A DNA stretch of 64,000 nucleotides from Tardiphaga sp051811025. GTDB lineage: Bacteria; Pseudomonadota; Alphaproteobacteria; Rhizobiales; Xanthobacteraceae. Position numbers and translations under genes: made by a program. Of the stretch, positions 43,756-52,908 are shown piece by piece (the first letter of the stretch is position 1; the number at the start of each line of letters is the position of its first letter). The notes under the pieces were generated by a model. That model worked only from the letters and a program-made list of their open reading frames with translations, made no database searches and was not told where the DNA came from. The stretch covers positions 5,828,001 through 5,892,000 of the forward strand of contig NZ_JBPWQE010000001.1 of NCBI RefSeq assembly GCF_051811025.1. The letters are read 5' to 3'.

Positions 43756-46020
43756 ATGAGTTGCTGTGGCTCAGGAGCAGAATTGGCAATGCTGGCGGCG
43801 CCGGATCCGCGCGAGGTGTTGCTGGCCAGCCGCACCATCGTCGGCGGTTTGAGGCAGACCGATCTCTCGGTGCCGGACGTTCACTGCGGCGCCTGTATTC
43901 GCACGGTCGAACAAGCGCTCGGTGCGCTCGACGGCGTGACTTGGGCACGGGTGAATCTCTCGACCAAACGCGTCACTATCAAATGGCGCGCCGATGCCGC
44001 GCCGCCGTCGTTCATCGAAACGCTGCGCAAAGTCGGCTATGAGGCGCATCTGTTCGAGGTCGATAGCGATGCCAGGGACACGACACTGTCGGAACTGATC
44101 CGTGCGCTGGCGGTATCGGGTTTTGCGGCGAGCAATATCATGCTGCTGTCGGTGTCGGTGTGGTCCGGTGCCGAGCCCGCGACGCGCGATCTGTTCCACG
44201 GCATTTCTGCACTGATCGCGTTGCCGACGCTGATCTATTCCGGCCGGGTATTCTTTCGCTCGGCCTGGCAGGCACTGCGTCACGGTCGCACCAATATGGA
44301 TGTGCCGATATCGCTCGGCGTACTGCTGGCCTTCGGCATGAGCCTCTATGAGACGGCGACTCATGGACCGCACGCGTATTTCGATGCCTCCGTGACGCTA
44401 CTGTTCTTCCTGCTGATTGGCCGCACCCTCGATCACATGATGCGCGAACGTGCTCGCGTTGCAGTGAAGGGGCTCGCGCGTCTGGCGGCACGCGGCGCGC
44501 TGGTTCTGCAGAGTGATGGTGCGCAGATCTATCTGCCGGTCGGCGAAATCACGCCAGGTATGACCATCATACTCGCTGCCGGCGAGCGCGTGCCGGTCGA
44601 TTCGCAGGTCACCAAAGGTTTGTCCGAGCTAGATGTTTCGCTGGTCACCGGCGAGAGCGTGCCGCAGCCGGCACTGCCGGGGTCGATCCTGCGCGCCGGC
44701 ACATTGAATCTGACGGGGCCGCTGACGATTACCGCCACAGCTTCCGCCAACGATTCGTTCCTCGCCGAGATGCTGCGGATGATGGAAGCCGCGGAGCAGG
44801 GCCGTTCGGTCTATCGCCGCATCGCCGATCGCGCGGCGGGGCTCTATGCACCGGTGGTGCACCTCACGGCAGCGATCACGCTGGCGGGCTGGATGTTTGT
44901 CGAAGGCGACTGGCACCATGCCATCACCATTGCGGTCGCAGTGCTGATCATCACCTGTCCCTGCGCACTTGGTCTTGCCGTGCCGATGGTCCAGGTGGTC
45001 GCCGCGCGGCGACTGTTCGAGAATGGTATTATGATCAAGGATGGCGGCGCGCTGGAGCGCCTTGCCGAGGTCGATACGGTGGTGTTCGACAAGACCGGCA
45101 CGCTGACGCTCGGCAATCCGCGCGTCGTCAATGCGGACATGATCGCGCCCGCGACGTTGGCGCTGGCCGGCGCGGTCGCCGCATATTCGCGGCATCCTTA
45201 TTCGCGCGCGCTCGCTGCGGCCGTTCCGACGGCACAGGCCCCGATTGCGTTCGATGACGTCTCCGAACATCCGGGCTGCGGCATGGAAGCGCGTCTCGGC
45301 GGCAGCGTGCTGCGTCTCGGTCGGCCCGAATGGGCCCTCGCCGATACCAGCAACATGGATCTCGACGGCTCCTCCGTGGTGCTGTCGCGCGATGGACAAT
45401 GCGTAGCGGATTTCCGCTTCGAGGATCGATTGCGTACGGGCGCGGCTGAAACGGTCGACGACTTGAAGCGCGACGGACTGGCTGTCGAGGTCGTCTCGGG
45501 CGATCGTGAGACGCCCGTGCGGACGCTCGCCGCCGGAATGGGCGTGTCATATTTCGCAGGTGTGCTGCCGGGTGGGAAAGCGGCGCATGTGGCCGAGCTG
45601 GCATCCGCCGGCAAGAAGGTGCTGATGGTTGGCGACGGCCTCAATGACACGCCGGCGCTGATGGCCGCGCATGCGTCGATGGCGCCGGCATCGGCTGCCG
45701 ATGTCGGGCGCAACGCCGCAGATCTTGTCTTCCTGCGCGAAGATCTGTCGGCCGTGTCGCAAGCAATCGCGGTCTCGCGCGAGGCCGGGCATCTGGTCCG
45801 GCAGAATCTCGCGCTGGCGGTCGGCTACAATCTCATTGCGGTGCCGATCGCGATCATGGGTCACGTCACGCCGTTGGTTGCCGCGATTGCGATGTCTGGT
45901 TCGTCCATCGTGGTGGTGGCTAACGCGCTGCGGCTGCGTGGCCGCGGCAAGTCCGACAAGCCTCAGGGCGCAAGCGCATCAACACCGCAGATATCAGTCA
46001 GAATGGAGCCGGCGGAATGA
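43756..46020 (+). CDS. ccoI: Copper-translocating P1B-type ATPase for cbb3 assembly
   Basis: 754-aa ATPase of the CcoI/FixI/CopA2 type that exports Cu(I) for oxidase metallation. Start ATG 43756 (MSCCGSGAEL, with the Cys pair typical of CcoI). Heavy-metal-associated domain at about 35-100 with Cys44-x-x-Cys47. Transmembrane CPC motif at 401-403, phosphorylation Asp445 in DKTGTLT, HP motif in SEHPGCG, hinge GDGLNDTPAL. The last is Asp-Thr-Pro instead of the usual Asp-Ala-Pro. Overlaps ccoS by 4 bp. Confidence 0.94.
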   Translation: MSCCGSGAELAMLAAPDPREVLLASRTIVGGLRQTDLSVPDVHCGACIRTVEQALGALDGVTWARVNLSTKRVTIKWRADAAPPSFIETLRKVGYEAHLFEVDSDARDTTLSELIRALAVSGFAASNIMLLSVSVWSGAEPATRDLFHGISALIALPTLIYSGRVFFRSAWQALRHGRTNMDVPISLGVLLAFGMSLYETATHGPHAYFDASVTLLFFLLIGRTLDHMMRERARVAVKGLARLAARGALVLQSDGAQIYLPVGEITPGMTIILAAGERVPVDSQVTKGLSELDVSLVTGESVPQPALPGSILRAGTLNLTGPLTITATASANDSFLAEMLRMMEAAEQGRSVYRRIADRAAGLYAPVVHLTAAITLAGWMFVEGDWHHAITIAVAVLIITCPCALGLAVPMVQVVAARRLFENGIMIKDGGALERLAEVDTVVFDKTGTLTLGNPRVVNADMIAPATLALAGAVAAYSRHPYSRALAAAVPTAQAPIAFDDVSEHPGCGMEARLGGSVLRLGRPEWALADTSNMDLDGSSVVLSRDGQCVADFRFEDRLRTGAAETVDDLKRDGLAVEVVSGDRETPVRTLAAGMGVSYFAGVLPGGKAAHVAELASAGKKVLMVGDGLNDTPALMAAHASMAPASAADVGRNAADLVFLREDLSAVSQAIAVSREAGHLVRQNLALAVGYNLIAVPIAIMGHVTPLVAAIAMSGSSIVVVANALRLRGRGKSDKPQGASASTPQISVRMEPAE

Positions 46021-46172
46021 CGGACTATTTCTATCTGATCCCGATCGCCATCGGGCTGGGTCTTTGCGGCCTAGCGGCGTTCCTGTGGTCGTTGAAGTCA
46101 GGTCAGTATGACGATCTGCAGGGCGCCGCCGAACGCATCCTGCATCAAGACGATGTGCCACTGTCGCACTAG
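46017..46172 (+). CDS. ccoS: cbb3-type oxidase assembly protein CcoS
   Basis: 51-aa single-pass membrane protein. MTDYFYLIPIAIGLGLCGLA leads into FLWSLKSGQYDDLQGAAERIL, where the SGQYDD motif identifies CcoS/FixS. Required for cofactor insertion in cbb3 oxidases. ATGA overlap with ccoI; last gene of the operon, followed by a strong terminator. Confidence 0.93.
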   Translation: MTDYFYLIPIAIGLGLCGLAAFLWSLKSGQYDDLQGAAERILHQDDVPLSH

Positions 46173-46222
46173 AGCGCTTTCGCGCGAAGGAATGCCGGTT
46201 CGCGCTGAGAAATGTGCAGACA
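46172..46222. repeat. Degenerate dispersed intergenic repeat
   Basis: AGAGCGCTTTCGCGCGAAGG followed by a GCCGGTTCGCG segment resembles a short extragenic repeat that is very frequent in Bradyrhizobium-type genomes (from recall). It lies between the ccoS stop and the terminator. Confidence 0.45.
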
Positions 46223-46226
46223 AAAA

Positions 46227-46264
46227 GAAAGGGCCTCGGTTTTGATCAGAACCGAGGCCCTTTC
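46227..46264. terminator. Bidirectional terminator between ccoS and MFS gene
   Basis: Perfect 15-bp stem GAAAGGGCCTCGGTT / AACCGAGGCCCTTTC with an 8-nt loop. It is flanked by A-rich and CT-rich tracts and separates the convergent ccoS and MFS genes. Confidence 0.85.
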
Positions 46265-46281
46265 TCTAACGGTAATGTTGC

Positions 46282-47616
46282 TTACGGCTGGATCGCCGAC
46301 GCGTCGCGGCTGGCGAACTGACGGTTGATCGAAATCGCAAGCAGGGTCATGACCGCACCTGACAGCAGATAGACGCCCGACGAGGGCAGGCCGAAGCGGC
46401 TCGACATCACCAGCGCCACGAACGGGGCAAAACCGGCGCCGAACAGCCAGGCAAGGTCCGTGGTGAGCGCCGAACCCGTATAGCGGAAGCGCTTCGAGAA
46501 GCTCGATGCGACCGAGCCCGATGACTGACCGAGCGACAGGCCGAGCAGAATGAAGCCGGTCACCATGAAGGCCAATTCGCCAACGATGCCGCCGTCCAGC
46601 ATCTGAGGTGCGAAGCCGCTGAACACGGCGATGGCAATCGCCGAACCGGTCAGCAACGTGCGGCGGCCGACCTTGTCGGCGACATAGCCTGAAACGATCA
46701 TGGCGATGATGCCGAACACGGCGCCGATACACTCGACGAGCAGGAAGCGTCCGGGGGCTTCGCGGGTGAACAGGAATACCCATGAGAGCGGAAACACCGT
46801 GACCATGTGGAACAGTGCGAAGCTCGCCAGGGGTGCGAAGGCGCCGATCACAACGGTGCGGCCCTGTTGGGCGATGGTCTCGGTGACCGAGGACGGCTCG
46901 AGTTCACGGGCTTCGAACAGCGCCGTGTAGCCCGGCGTCACCACCATGCGCAGACGTGCGAACAGCGCGACGACGTTGATGGCGAAAGCGACGAAGAACG
47001 GATAGCGCCAACCCCAGTCGAGGAAGTCTTCAGCGGACAGGGTATGGACGAAGAAGGCGAACAGCGCGCTGGCCACCAGCAAACCGATCGGCGCACCGAG
47101 CTGCGGGATCATGGCGTACCAGCCCTTCTTGCCCTCAGGCGCATTCAGCGCCAGCAGCGAAGCAAGACCGTCCCATGTGCCGCCCCAGGAAATGCCTTGG
47201 CCGATACGTGCGGCGGCCAGCAGCCAGGCCGATGCAACGCCAATCGATTCGTAACCGGGCAGGAAGGCGATGGCGACGGTGGCAACACCGAGCAGGAACA
47301 GCGCGATGGTCAGCTTCGCGCCCTTGCCCTGGCTGCGGTCGATGGCCGTGAAAAGCATCGTGCCGATCGGGCGGGCGATGAAGGCCAGCGCAAAGATCGC
47401 AAAGGAATAGAGAGTGCCGGTCAACGGATCGAGATAGGGGAAGACGAGCTTCGGGAACACCAGCACCGAGGCGATCGCATAGACGAAGAAGTCGAAGAAC
47501 TCGGAAGTTCGGCCGATGATGACGCCGATGGCGATCTCGCCCGGGTTGACCTCGCCGTGGCCATCCGCGTGCAAAAGGCGCGCGTCCCGTTCCATCGTCG
47601 ATGACGTCTGCGCCAT
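46282..47616 (-). CDS. MFS transporter, metabolite:H+ symporter type
   Basis: 444-aa 12-helix major facilitator. The motif DRSQGKGAKLT in the 2-3 loop and the early GRTSEFFDFFVYAIASVLVFP helix fit the MHS (metabolite:H+ symporter; proline/betaine/aromatic acid) group. N-terminus is a 30-residue soluble stretch. Substrate unknown. It is divergent from cyoA across a 178-bp gap with a perfect palindrome, and convergent with the cco operon. Confidence 0.85.
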   Translation of the reverse strand: MAQTSSTMERDARLLHADGHGEVNPGEIAIGVIIGRTSEFFDFFVYAIASVLVFPKLVFPYLDPLTGTLYSFAIFALAFIARPIGTMLFTAIDRSQGKGAKLTIALFLLGVATVAIAFLPGYESIGVASAWLLAAARIGQGISWGGTWDGLASLLALNAPEGKKGWYAMIPQLGAPIGLLVASALFAFFVHTLSAEDFLDWGWRYPFFVAFAINVVALFARLRMVVTPGYTALFEARELEPSSVTETIAQQGRTVVIGAFAPLASFALFHMVTVFPLSWVFLFTREAPGRFLLVECIGAVFGIIAMIVSGYVADKVGRRTLLTGSAIAIAVFSGFAPQMLDGGIVGELAFMVTGFILLGLSLGQSSGSVASSFSKRFRYTGSALTTDLAWLFGAGFAPFVALVMSSRFGLPSSGVYLLSGAVMTLLAISINRQFASRDASAIQP

Positions 47617-47711
47617 TTTTTCTATCCGTCGGTGGTGTGTTGAAAGTAATGCAATCGACGCCCAAAGGGCGACGCGAGGCTAACGATTTGTCGTGAACAG
47701 CGTCTCCGGAC

Positions 47712-47732
47712 CATTGGACAAATTGTCCAATG
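47712..47732. promoter_or_regulatory. Perfect 10-bp-arm palindrome in the MFS-cyoA gap
   Basis: CATTGGACAA-A-TTGTCCAATG, 21 bp with a single central A. It lies 62 bp before the cyoA TTG start and 96 bp from the MFS ATG. It is not a FixK/FNR site. It is a strong operator candidate for a dimeric regulator controlling cyo, the MFS gene or both. Confidence 0.7.
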
Positions 47733-47794
47733 TTGCCCTGCAGCAAATGCGCCTAACCGTGCGCGTGAACCGTCACTATGAAATAGGTAACACC

Positions 47795-48961
47795 TTGAGC
47801 CGCCTACGGATCCTTCTCTTGCTGCCCTTGGTTGCCTTGCTGGGCGGATGCAATTTCGTTGTGATGAATCCCGCGGGTGACATCGCAGTGCAGCAGCGCG
47901 ATCTCGTGGTGATCTCCACCGTATTGATGCTGCTGATCATCGTGCCGGTGATGGCGCTGATCGTGTTCTTTGCCTGGAAGTACCGGCAGTCAAACACCGC
48001 CGCCAAATACGAGCCGGACTGGGATCACTCAACCCACCTCGAGTTGGTCATCTGGTCGATGCCCCTCCTCATCATCATTTGTCTCGGCGCTGTGACCTGG
48101 TCCAGCACCCATCTGCTCGACCCGTATCGCAGACTGGACCGGATTGCGCCCGGCAATGCTGCGAGCCTCAACGAGCCGCTGCAGGTGGAAGTCGTCGCGC
48201 TCGACTGGAAGTGGTTGTTCTTCTATCCGGACTACGGCATCGCGACGGTCAATGAACTGGCTGCGCCGGTCGATCGTCCGGTGCGCTTCAAGATCACTGC
48301 CTCGTCGGTGATGAACTCCTTCTATATCCCCGCGCTCGCCGGCCAGATCTATGCGATGCCCGGTATGGAAACCAAGCTGCACGCGGTCGTCAACAAGCCC
48401 GGTGTTTATGACGGCTTCTCGGCGAACTATAGCGGCGCCGGCTTCTCCGGCATGCGCTTCAAGTTCCATGGCGTCGATCAGGCTGGCTTTGATGCCTGGG
48501 TCGCGAAGGTCAAGGCGAGCAATGAGACGTTGAGCCGCGAGGCCTATCTGGAGCTCGAAAAGCCCAGCGAGAACGTGCCGGTTCGTCTCTACAAGGACGT
48601 CGCGCCTGACCTCTACAAGGCGATCCTCAACATGTGCGCCCAGCCCGGCAAGATGTGCATGAGTGAGATGATGGCGATGGACGCGAAGGGTGGCCTCGGC
48701 CTCGCCAGTGCCCGCAACATCCTGCCGCTGAAGTACAATGTCTCGATGCTCGACGGCTCCAGCTCGACCAAGAACTACGTCGCCAGCGTCTGCACCCTTG
48801 CCGAGGCCGCACGCGAAGCAGCCGATCACCGCTCGACGACGACTCCACTCGACCCGACGCCGGTCACCGGTGCCGGTCTCGCGCGCCCGGGTGCCGCCCC
48901 CGCGCCGTTCAATTTCACGCCTGCGCCGCCGCCTGCCGAGCGGCGCGCTTCCAACACCTGA
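47795..48961 (+). CDS. cyoA: Cytochrome bo3 ubiquinol oxidase subunit II
   Basis: 388-aa lipoprotein with two membrane helices and a periplasmic cupredoxin domain. CuA ligands are absent (SANYSGAGFSGMRF replaces the Cys/His loop), as expected for a quinol oxidase. TTG 47795 is preferred: AGGT upstream and a normal lipoprotein signal (SRLRILLLLPLVALLGGC). ATG 47747 or GTG 47693 would lengthen it, the latter through the palindrome. A Pro/Ala-rich tail of about 50 residues follows the domain. First gene of cyoABCD-surf1. Confidence 0.93.
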   Translation: MSRLRILLLLPLVALLGGCNFVVMNPAGDIAVQQRDLVVISTVLMLLIIVPVMALIVFFAWKYRQSNTAAKYEPDWDHSTHLELVIWSMPLLIIICLGAVTWSSTHLLDPYRRLDRIAPGNAASLNEPLQVEVVALDWKWLFFYPDYGIATVNELAAPVDRPVRFKITASSVMNSFYIPALAGQIYAMPGMETKLHAVVNKPGVYDGFSANYSGAGFSGMRFKFHGVDQAGFDAWVAKVKASNETLSREAYLELEKPSENVPVRLYKDVAPDLYKAILNMCAQPGKMCMSEMMAMDAKGGLGLASARNILPLKYNVSMLDGSSSTKNYVASVCTLAEAAREAADHRSTTTPLDPTPVTGAGLARPGAAPAPFNFTPAPPPAERRASNT

Positions 48962-48975
48962 TCGGGTCGATCTAA

Positions 48976-51000
48976 ATGTCTGATACAGCCGCACTGGCAA
49001 ATACCGGGCTTGCGAAGTTCATCTTCGGCCGCCTGACGCTTGAGTCGTTTCCCTATCATGAGCCGATTCTGGTCGCGACTTTCGCGATGGTCGCACTCGG
49101 CGGCATCGCGCTGCTCGGCGCGCTGACCTATTTCAAGCTCTGGGGCTATCTCTGGAAGGAGTGGTTCACCAGCGTGGACCACAAGAAGATCGGCATCATG
49201 TATATGGTGCTGGGCATCGTCATGCTGCTGCGCGGTTTCGCCGACGCGATCATGATGCGCGCCCAGCAGGCCATGGCCTTCAACGGCTCCGACGGCTTCC
49301 TGCCCGCCCATCACTACGATCAGGTGTTCACGGCGCATGGCGTGATCATGATCTTCTTCGTGGCGATGCCGCTGGTCACCGGCCTGATGAACTATATCGT
49401 GCCGCTGCAGATCGGTGCGCGCGACGTGTCGTTCCCATTCCTGAACAATTTCAGCTTCTGGATGACGACCGGCGGCGCCATCCTTGTCATGATGTCGCTG
49501 TTCGTCGGTGAATTCGCCAAGACCGGCTGGCTGGCTTATCCGCCGCTTTCGAATATCGGCTACAGTCCGGATGTCGGCGTCGACTATTATATCTGGGCGC
49601 TACAGGTCGCCGGTGTCGGCACGACGCTATCGGGCATCAACCTGATCGCAACCATCGTGAAGATGCGCGCGCCGGGCATGACCATGATGAAGATGCCGAT
49701 CTTCACCTGGACCTCGCTCTGCACCAACGTCCTGATCGTCGCGTCCTTCCCGATCCTGACCGCCGTGCTCGCGCTGCTGTCGCTGGATCGTTACGTCGGC
49801 ACCAACTTCTTCACGAACGACCTCGGCGGCAACCCGATGATGTATGTGAACCTGATCTGGATCTGGGGCCATCCGGAAGTTTACATCCTGATCCTGCCGC
49901 TGTTCGGCGTGTTCTCGGAAGTGACCTCGACCTTCTCGGGCAAGAAGCTGTTCGGCTACACCTCGATGGTTTACGCCACGCTGGTCATCACGATCCTGTC
50001 CTATCTCGTCTGGCTGCATCACTTCTTCACCATGGGCTCGGGCGCCAGCGTGAATTCCTTCTTCGGCATCACGACGATGATCATCTCGATCCCAACGGGG
50101 GCCAAGATATTCAACTGGCTGTTCACGATGTATCGCGGCCGCATCCGGTTCGAACTGCCGATGATGTGGACGATCGCCTTCATGCTGACCTTTGTGATCG
50201 GCGGCATGACCGGCGTTCTGCTCGCAGTGCCGCCGGCCGACTTCGTGCTGCATAATAGCCTGTTTCTGATCGCCCACTTCCACAATGTGATCATCGGCGG
50301 CGTGGTGTTCGGCATCTTCGCGGCCATCAACTTCTGGTTCCCGAAGGCCTTCGGCTTCAAGCTCGATCAGTTCTGGGGCAAGGTCTCGTTCTGGGGTTGG
50401 GTCCTCGGCTTCTACTTCGCCTTCATGCCGCTCTATGTGCTTGGTTTGATGGGCGTCACCCGCCGCCTGCGCACCTTCGACGATCCGTCGCTGCAGATCT
50501 GGTTCATCATCGCAGCGTTTGGTGCGGTTCTGATCGCCATCGGCATCGGTGCTTTCCTCGTTCAGATCGCCGTCAGCATCTGGAACCGCGAGAAGCTGCG
50601 CGATACCACGGGCGATCCCTGGAACGGGCGTACGCTGGAATGGGCAACGTCGTCGCCGCCGCCGGATTACAATTTCGCCTTCACCCCGGTCATTCACGAC
50701 AATGACTCGTGGTGGGATATGAAGCGCCGCGGCTATACACGTCCGCTGGAAGGTTTCCGGCCGATCCACATGCCGAAGAACACCGGTACCGGCGTGATCC
50801 TCTCTGTCCTGGCTACCGCGATGGGCTTCGCTCTGATCTGGTACATCTGGTGGCTCGCGGCCCTGAGCTTCATTGCCATCGTCGGCGTCGCGATCTTCCA
50901 CACCTTCAACTACAACCGTGACTTCCACATCCCGGTGGAGGACGTCATCCGTACCGAAGGCGAGCGTACGAAACTTCTCGCAGTACAGGCCGCGTCATGA
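48976..51000 (+). CDS. cyoB: Cytochrome bo3 ubiquinol oxidase subunit I
   Basis: 674-aa heme-copper A-type catalytic subunit, about 15 helices. WGHPEVYILILPLFG gives the cross-linked His-Tyr and a CuB ligand; WLHHFFTMGSG supplies two further CuB histidines; HFHNVIIGG carries the heme His pair. The D-channel start MNYIVPLQIGARDVSFPFLNN is intact with its Asp (shown by NYIVPLQIGARD). Starts 14 bp after cyoA; overlaps cyoC by 4 bp. Confidence 0.97.
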   Translation: MSDTAALANTGLAKFIFGRLTLESFPYHEPILVATFAMVALGGIALLGALTYFKLWGYLWKEWFTSVDHKKIGIMYMVLGIVMLLRGFADAIMMRAQQAMAFNGSDGFLPAHHYDQVFTAHGVIMIFFVAMPLVTGLMNYIVPLQIGARDVSFPFLNNFSFWMTTGGAILVMMSLFVGEFAKTGWLAYPPLSNIGYSPDVGVDYYIWALQVAGVGTTLSGINLIATIVKMRAPGMTMMKMPIFTWTSLCTNVLIVASFPILTAVLALLSLDRYVGTNFFTNDLGGNPMMYVNLIWIWGHPEVYILILPLFGVFSEVTSTFSGKKLFGYTSMVYATLVITILSYLVWLHHFFTMGSGASVNSFFGITTMIISIPTGAKIFNWLFTMYRGRIRFELPMMWTIAFMLTFVIGGMTGVLLAVPPADFVLHNSLFLIAHFHNVIIGGVVFGIFAAINFWFPKAFGFKLDQFWGKVSFWGWVLGFYFAFMPLYVLGLMGVTRRLRTFDDPSLQIWFIIAAFGAVLIAIGIGAFLVQIAVSIWNREKLRDTTGDPWNGRTLEWATSSPPPDYNFAFTPVIHDNDSWWDMKRRGYTRPLEGFRPIHMPKNTGTGVILSVLATAMGFALIWYIWWLAALSFIAIVGVAIFHTFNYNRDFHIPVEDVIRTEGERTKLLAVQAAS

Positions 51001-51629
51001 ACGTACCGACCCAAACGATAAACGGCACTGAAGTCCCGGTCTTCTACGTCGTCGACGAACACGATCATCCGGCCGGTTCCAGCACCATGCTGGGCTTCTG
51101 GCTCTACCTGATGAGCGATTGCCTCATCTTCGCGATGCTGTTCGCCACCTTCGGCGTACTCGGCGGCAGCTATGCTGCGGGACCCGGGCCGAAGGATCTG
51201 TTCGACCTCAACCTGGTCGCGCTCAACACCGCGATGCTGCTGTTCTCGTCGATCACCTACGGCTTCGCGATGCTGGAGATGATGAAGGGCAGAGTGAAGT
51301 CGACCCAGATGTGGCTCGGCATCACCGGCCTGTTCGGCCTCGCATTCCTCTGCATCGAACTTTACGAATTCCATCACATGATCCACGAAGGTGCTGGCCC
51401 CTGGCGGAGCGCCTTCCTGTCGTCCTTCTTTACGCTGGTCGGCACCCACGGTCTGCACGTCACCTTCGGCATCATCTGGCTGGTCACGCTGATGGTGCAG
51501 GTTGCCCGGTTCGGCCTGATCGAGGCGAACCAGCGCCGGCTGATGTGCCTGAGCATGTTCTGGCATTTCCTCGACGTCGTCTGGATCGGCGTCTTCACCT
51601 TTGTTTATCTGCTGGGAGTCCTGCGATGA
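50997..51629 (+). CDS. cyoC: Cytochrome bo3 ubiquinol oxidase subunit III
   Basis: 210-aa five-helix subunit. Conserved LGFWLYLMSDCLIFAMLFA near the N-terminus and the GTHGLHVTFGIIWL region are typical. It stabilises subunit I. ATGA overlaps on both sides couple it to cyoB and cyoD. Confidence 0.96.
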   Translation: MNVPTQTINGTEVPVFYVVDEHDHPAGSSTMLGFWLYLMSDCLIFAMLFATFGVLGGSYAAGPGPKDLFDLNLVALNTAMLLFSSITYGFAMLEMMKGRVKSTQMWLGITGLFGLAFLCIELYEFHHMIHEGAGPWRSAFLSSFFTLVGTHGLHVTFGIIWLVTLMVQVARFGLIEANQRRLMCLSMFWHFLDVVWIGVFTFVYLLGVLR

Positions 51630-52015
51630 GCGCCGATGCACATGCCGCGCACGGACATGGTCACGATGACCACGGCCACGATGATGGCCGCGACCATGGT
51701 TCGTTCAAGTCGTATATGACCGGCTTCGTCCTCTCGGTCATCCTTACCGCCATTCCGTTCTGGCTGGTGATGACGGGTGCGATCGAGAACAAGAACTGGA
51801 CCATCGCGATCGTCGTTGCGTTCGCTGTGGTGCAGATCGTGGTTCACATGATCTACTTCTTGCACATGAATACGACGTCGGATGCCGGCTGGACCATGAT
51901 GGCGCTGATCTTCACGATCATCATCGTCGTGATTGCGCTGAGCGGTTCGCTCTGGGTGATGTACCACCTCAACGTCAACATGATGCCAGTTCACGACATG
52001 AGGAATATGCCCTGA
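51626..52015 (+). CDS. cyoD: Cytochrome bo3 ubiquinol oxidase subunit IV
   Basis: 129-aa protein with three helices (about 30-52, 58-80, 90-112) and the VVHMIYFLHMN motif of CyoD. The N-terminus is unusually rich in His and Asp (ten His in the first 25 residues) and may bind metal. Starts by a 4-bp overlap with cyoC, ends by a 1-bp overlap with the SURF1 gene. Confidence 0.94.
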   Translation: MSADAHAAHGHGHDDHGHDDGRDHGSFKSYMTGFVLSVILTAIPFWLVMTGAIENKNWTIAIVVAFAVVQIVVHMIYFLHMNTTSDAGWTMMALIFTIIIVVIALSGSLWVMYHLNVNMMPVHDMRNMP

Positions 52016-52851
52016 TGGCCATGGCGCGCGCCAACGACGGGATCGTCGTGGGCCGCCCGGCCAGACAGGAGTCGTCTGAATCGAAAATGGAATCCGGGCG
52101 GTCGCGACGTAGCGCGACGACCCTCACGGTGCTGGGTCTGCTGGTACTGCTCGGTATCGCGGGATTGACCGCGCTGGGCATCTGGCAGGTCGAACGCCGG
52201 GCCTGGAAACTGGATCTGATCGCACGTGTCGATCAGCGCAGCCACGCCGCGCCCGAAGCTGCACCCGGGCCTGCGGCGTGGCTTGCGATCAATCGCAACG
52301 ACGATGAATATCGTCGCATCAGCGTTACCGGGCGGTTCGTGCCGGGCGCCGATACTCTGGTGCAGGCCGTCTCGGATCTCGGCGCCGGTTTCTGGGTGCT
52401 GACGCCGCTGCGCGCCGAGGCCGGCTACACCGTGCTGGTGAACCGGGGTTTCGTCAGCGCGGACGAGCGCAAAGCCGGCGCATTCGCAGCGCCCGCGACG
52501 CCGGTGTCGGTAACCGGGCTGCTGCGAGTCACCGAACCGAAGGGCGGGTTCCTGCGCTCAAATGATCCCGCTGCCCAGCGCTGGTATTCCCGCGACGTCG
52601 AGGCTATTGCCGCTAGCGAGAAGCTTGGCGGGCTGCGATTGCAGGATGTCGCACCCTATTTTATCGATGCCAATGCCGCGCTGGACGCACCGGGGCAGCC
52701 CCATGGCGCCCTGACCGTGATTGCCTTCCCGAACAACCACGTGGTCTATGCCATCACCTGGTTCGGCCTCGCTTTGATGCTGGCCGGCGGTGCCCTGTTC
52801 GTCGCCCGCGACGAGTGGCGGATTCGGAAAAAATCACTACCTCGCGTATGA
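52015..52851 (+). CDS. SURF1-family oxidase assembly protein
   Basis: 278 aa with an N-terminal membrane helix (about 38-62, ending LGIWQVERRAWKLDLI, the SURF1 signature) and a C-terminal helix (about 240-262, VVYAITWFGLALMLAGG). The periplasmic domain lies between. SURF1 helps heme insertion, mostly in aa3-type oxidases; here it is translationally coupled to cyoABCD (TGATG). The first 23 residues before MESGRSRRS may be non-essential. A heme O synthase (cyoE) is not in the operon. Confidence 0.92.
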   Translation: MAMARANDGIVVGRPARQESSESKMESGRSRRSATTLTVLGLLVLLGIAGLTALGIWQVERRAWKLDLIARVDQRSHAAPEAAPGPAAWLAINRNDDEYRRISVTGRFVPGADTLVQAVSDLGAGFWVLTPLRAEAGYTVLVNRGFVSADERKAGAFAAPATPVSVTGLLRVTEPKGGFLRSNDPAAQRWYSRDVEAIAASEKLGGLRLQDVAPYFIDANAALDAPGQPHGALTVIAFPNNHVVYAITWFGLALMLAGGALFVARDEWRIRKKSLPRV

Positions 52852-52908
52852 CGTCACAGATGATGCCCTGGCCCGATTGAGGCCGGCCGATCAAGCTGAC
52901 GGGACCAG

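Noticed and set aside
49627..50928. A 433-codon open frame antisense to cyoB
   Set aside because: Composition is typical of the complement of a membrane protein gene (Asp/His/Glu/Arg repeats). No ribosome-binding site or domain.
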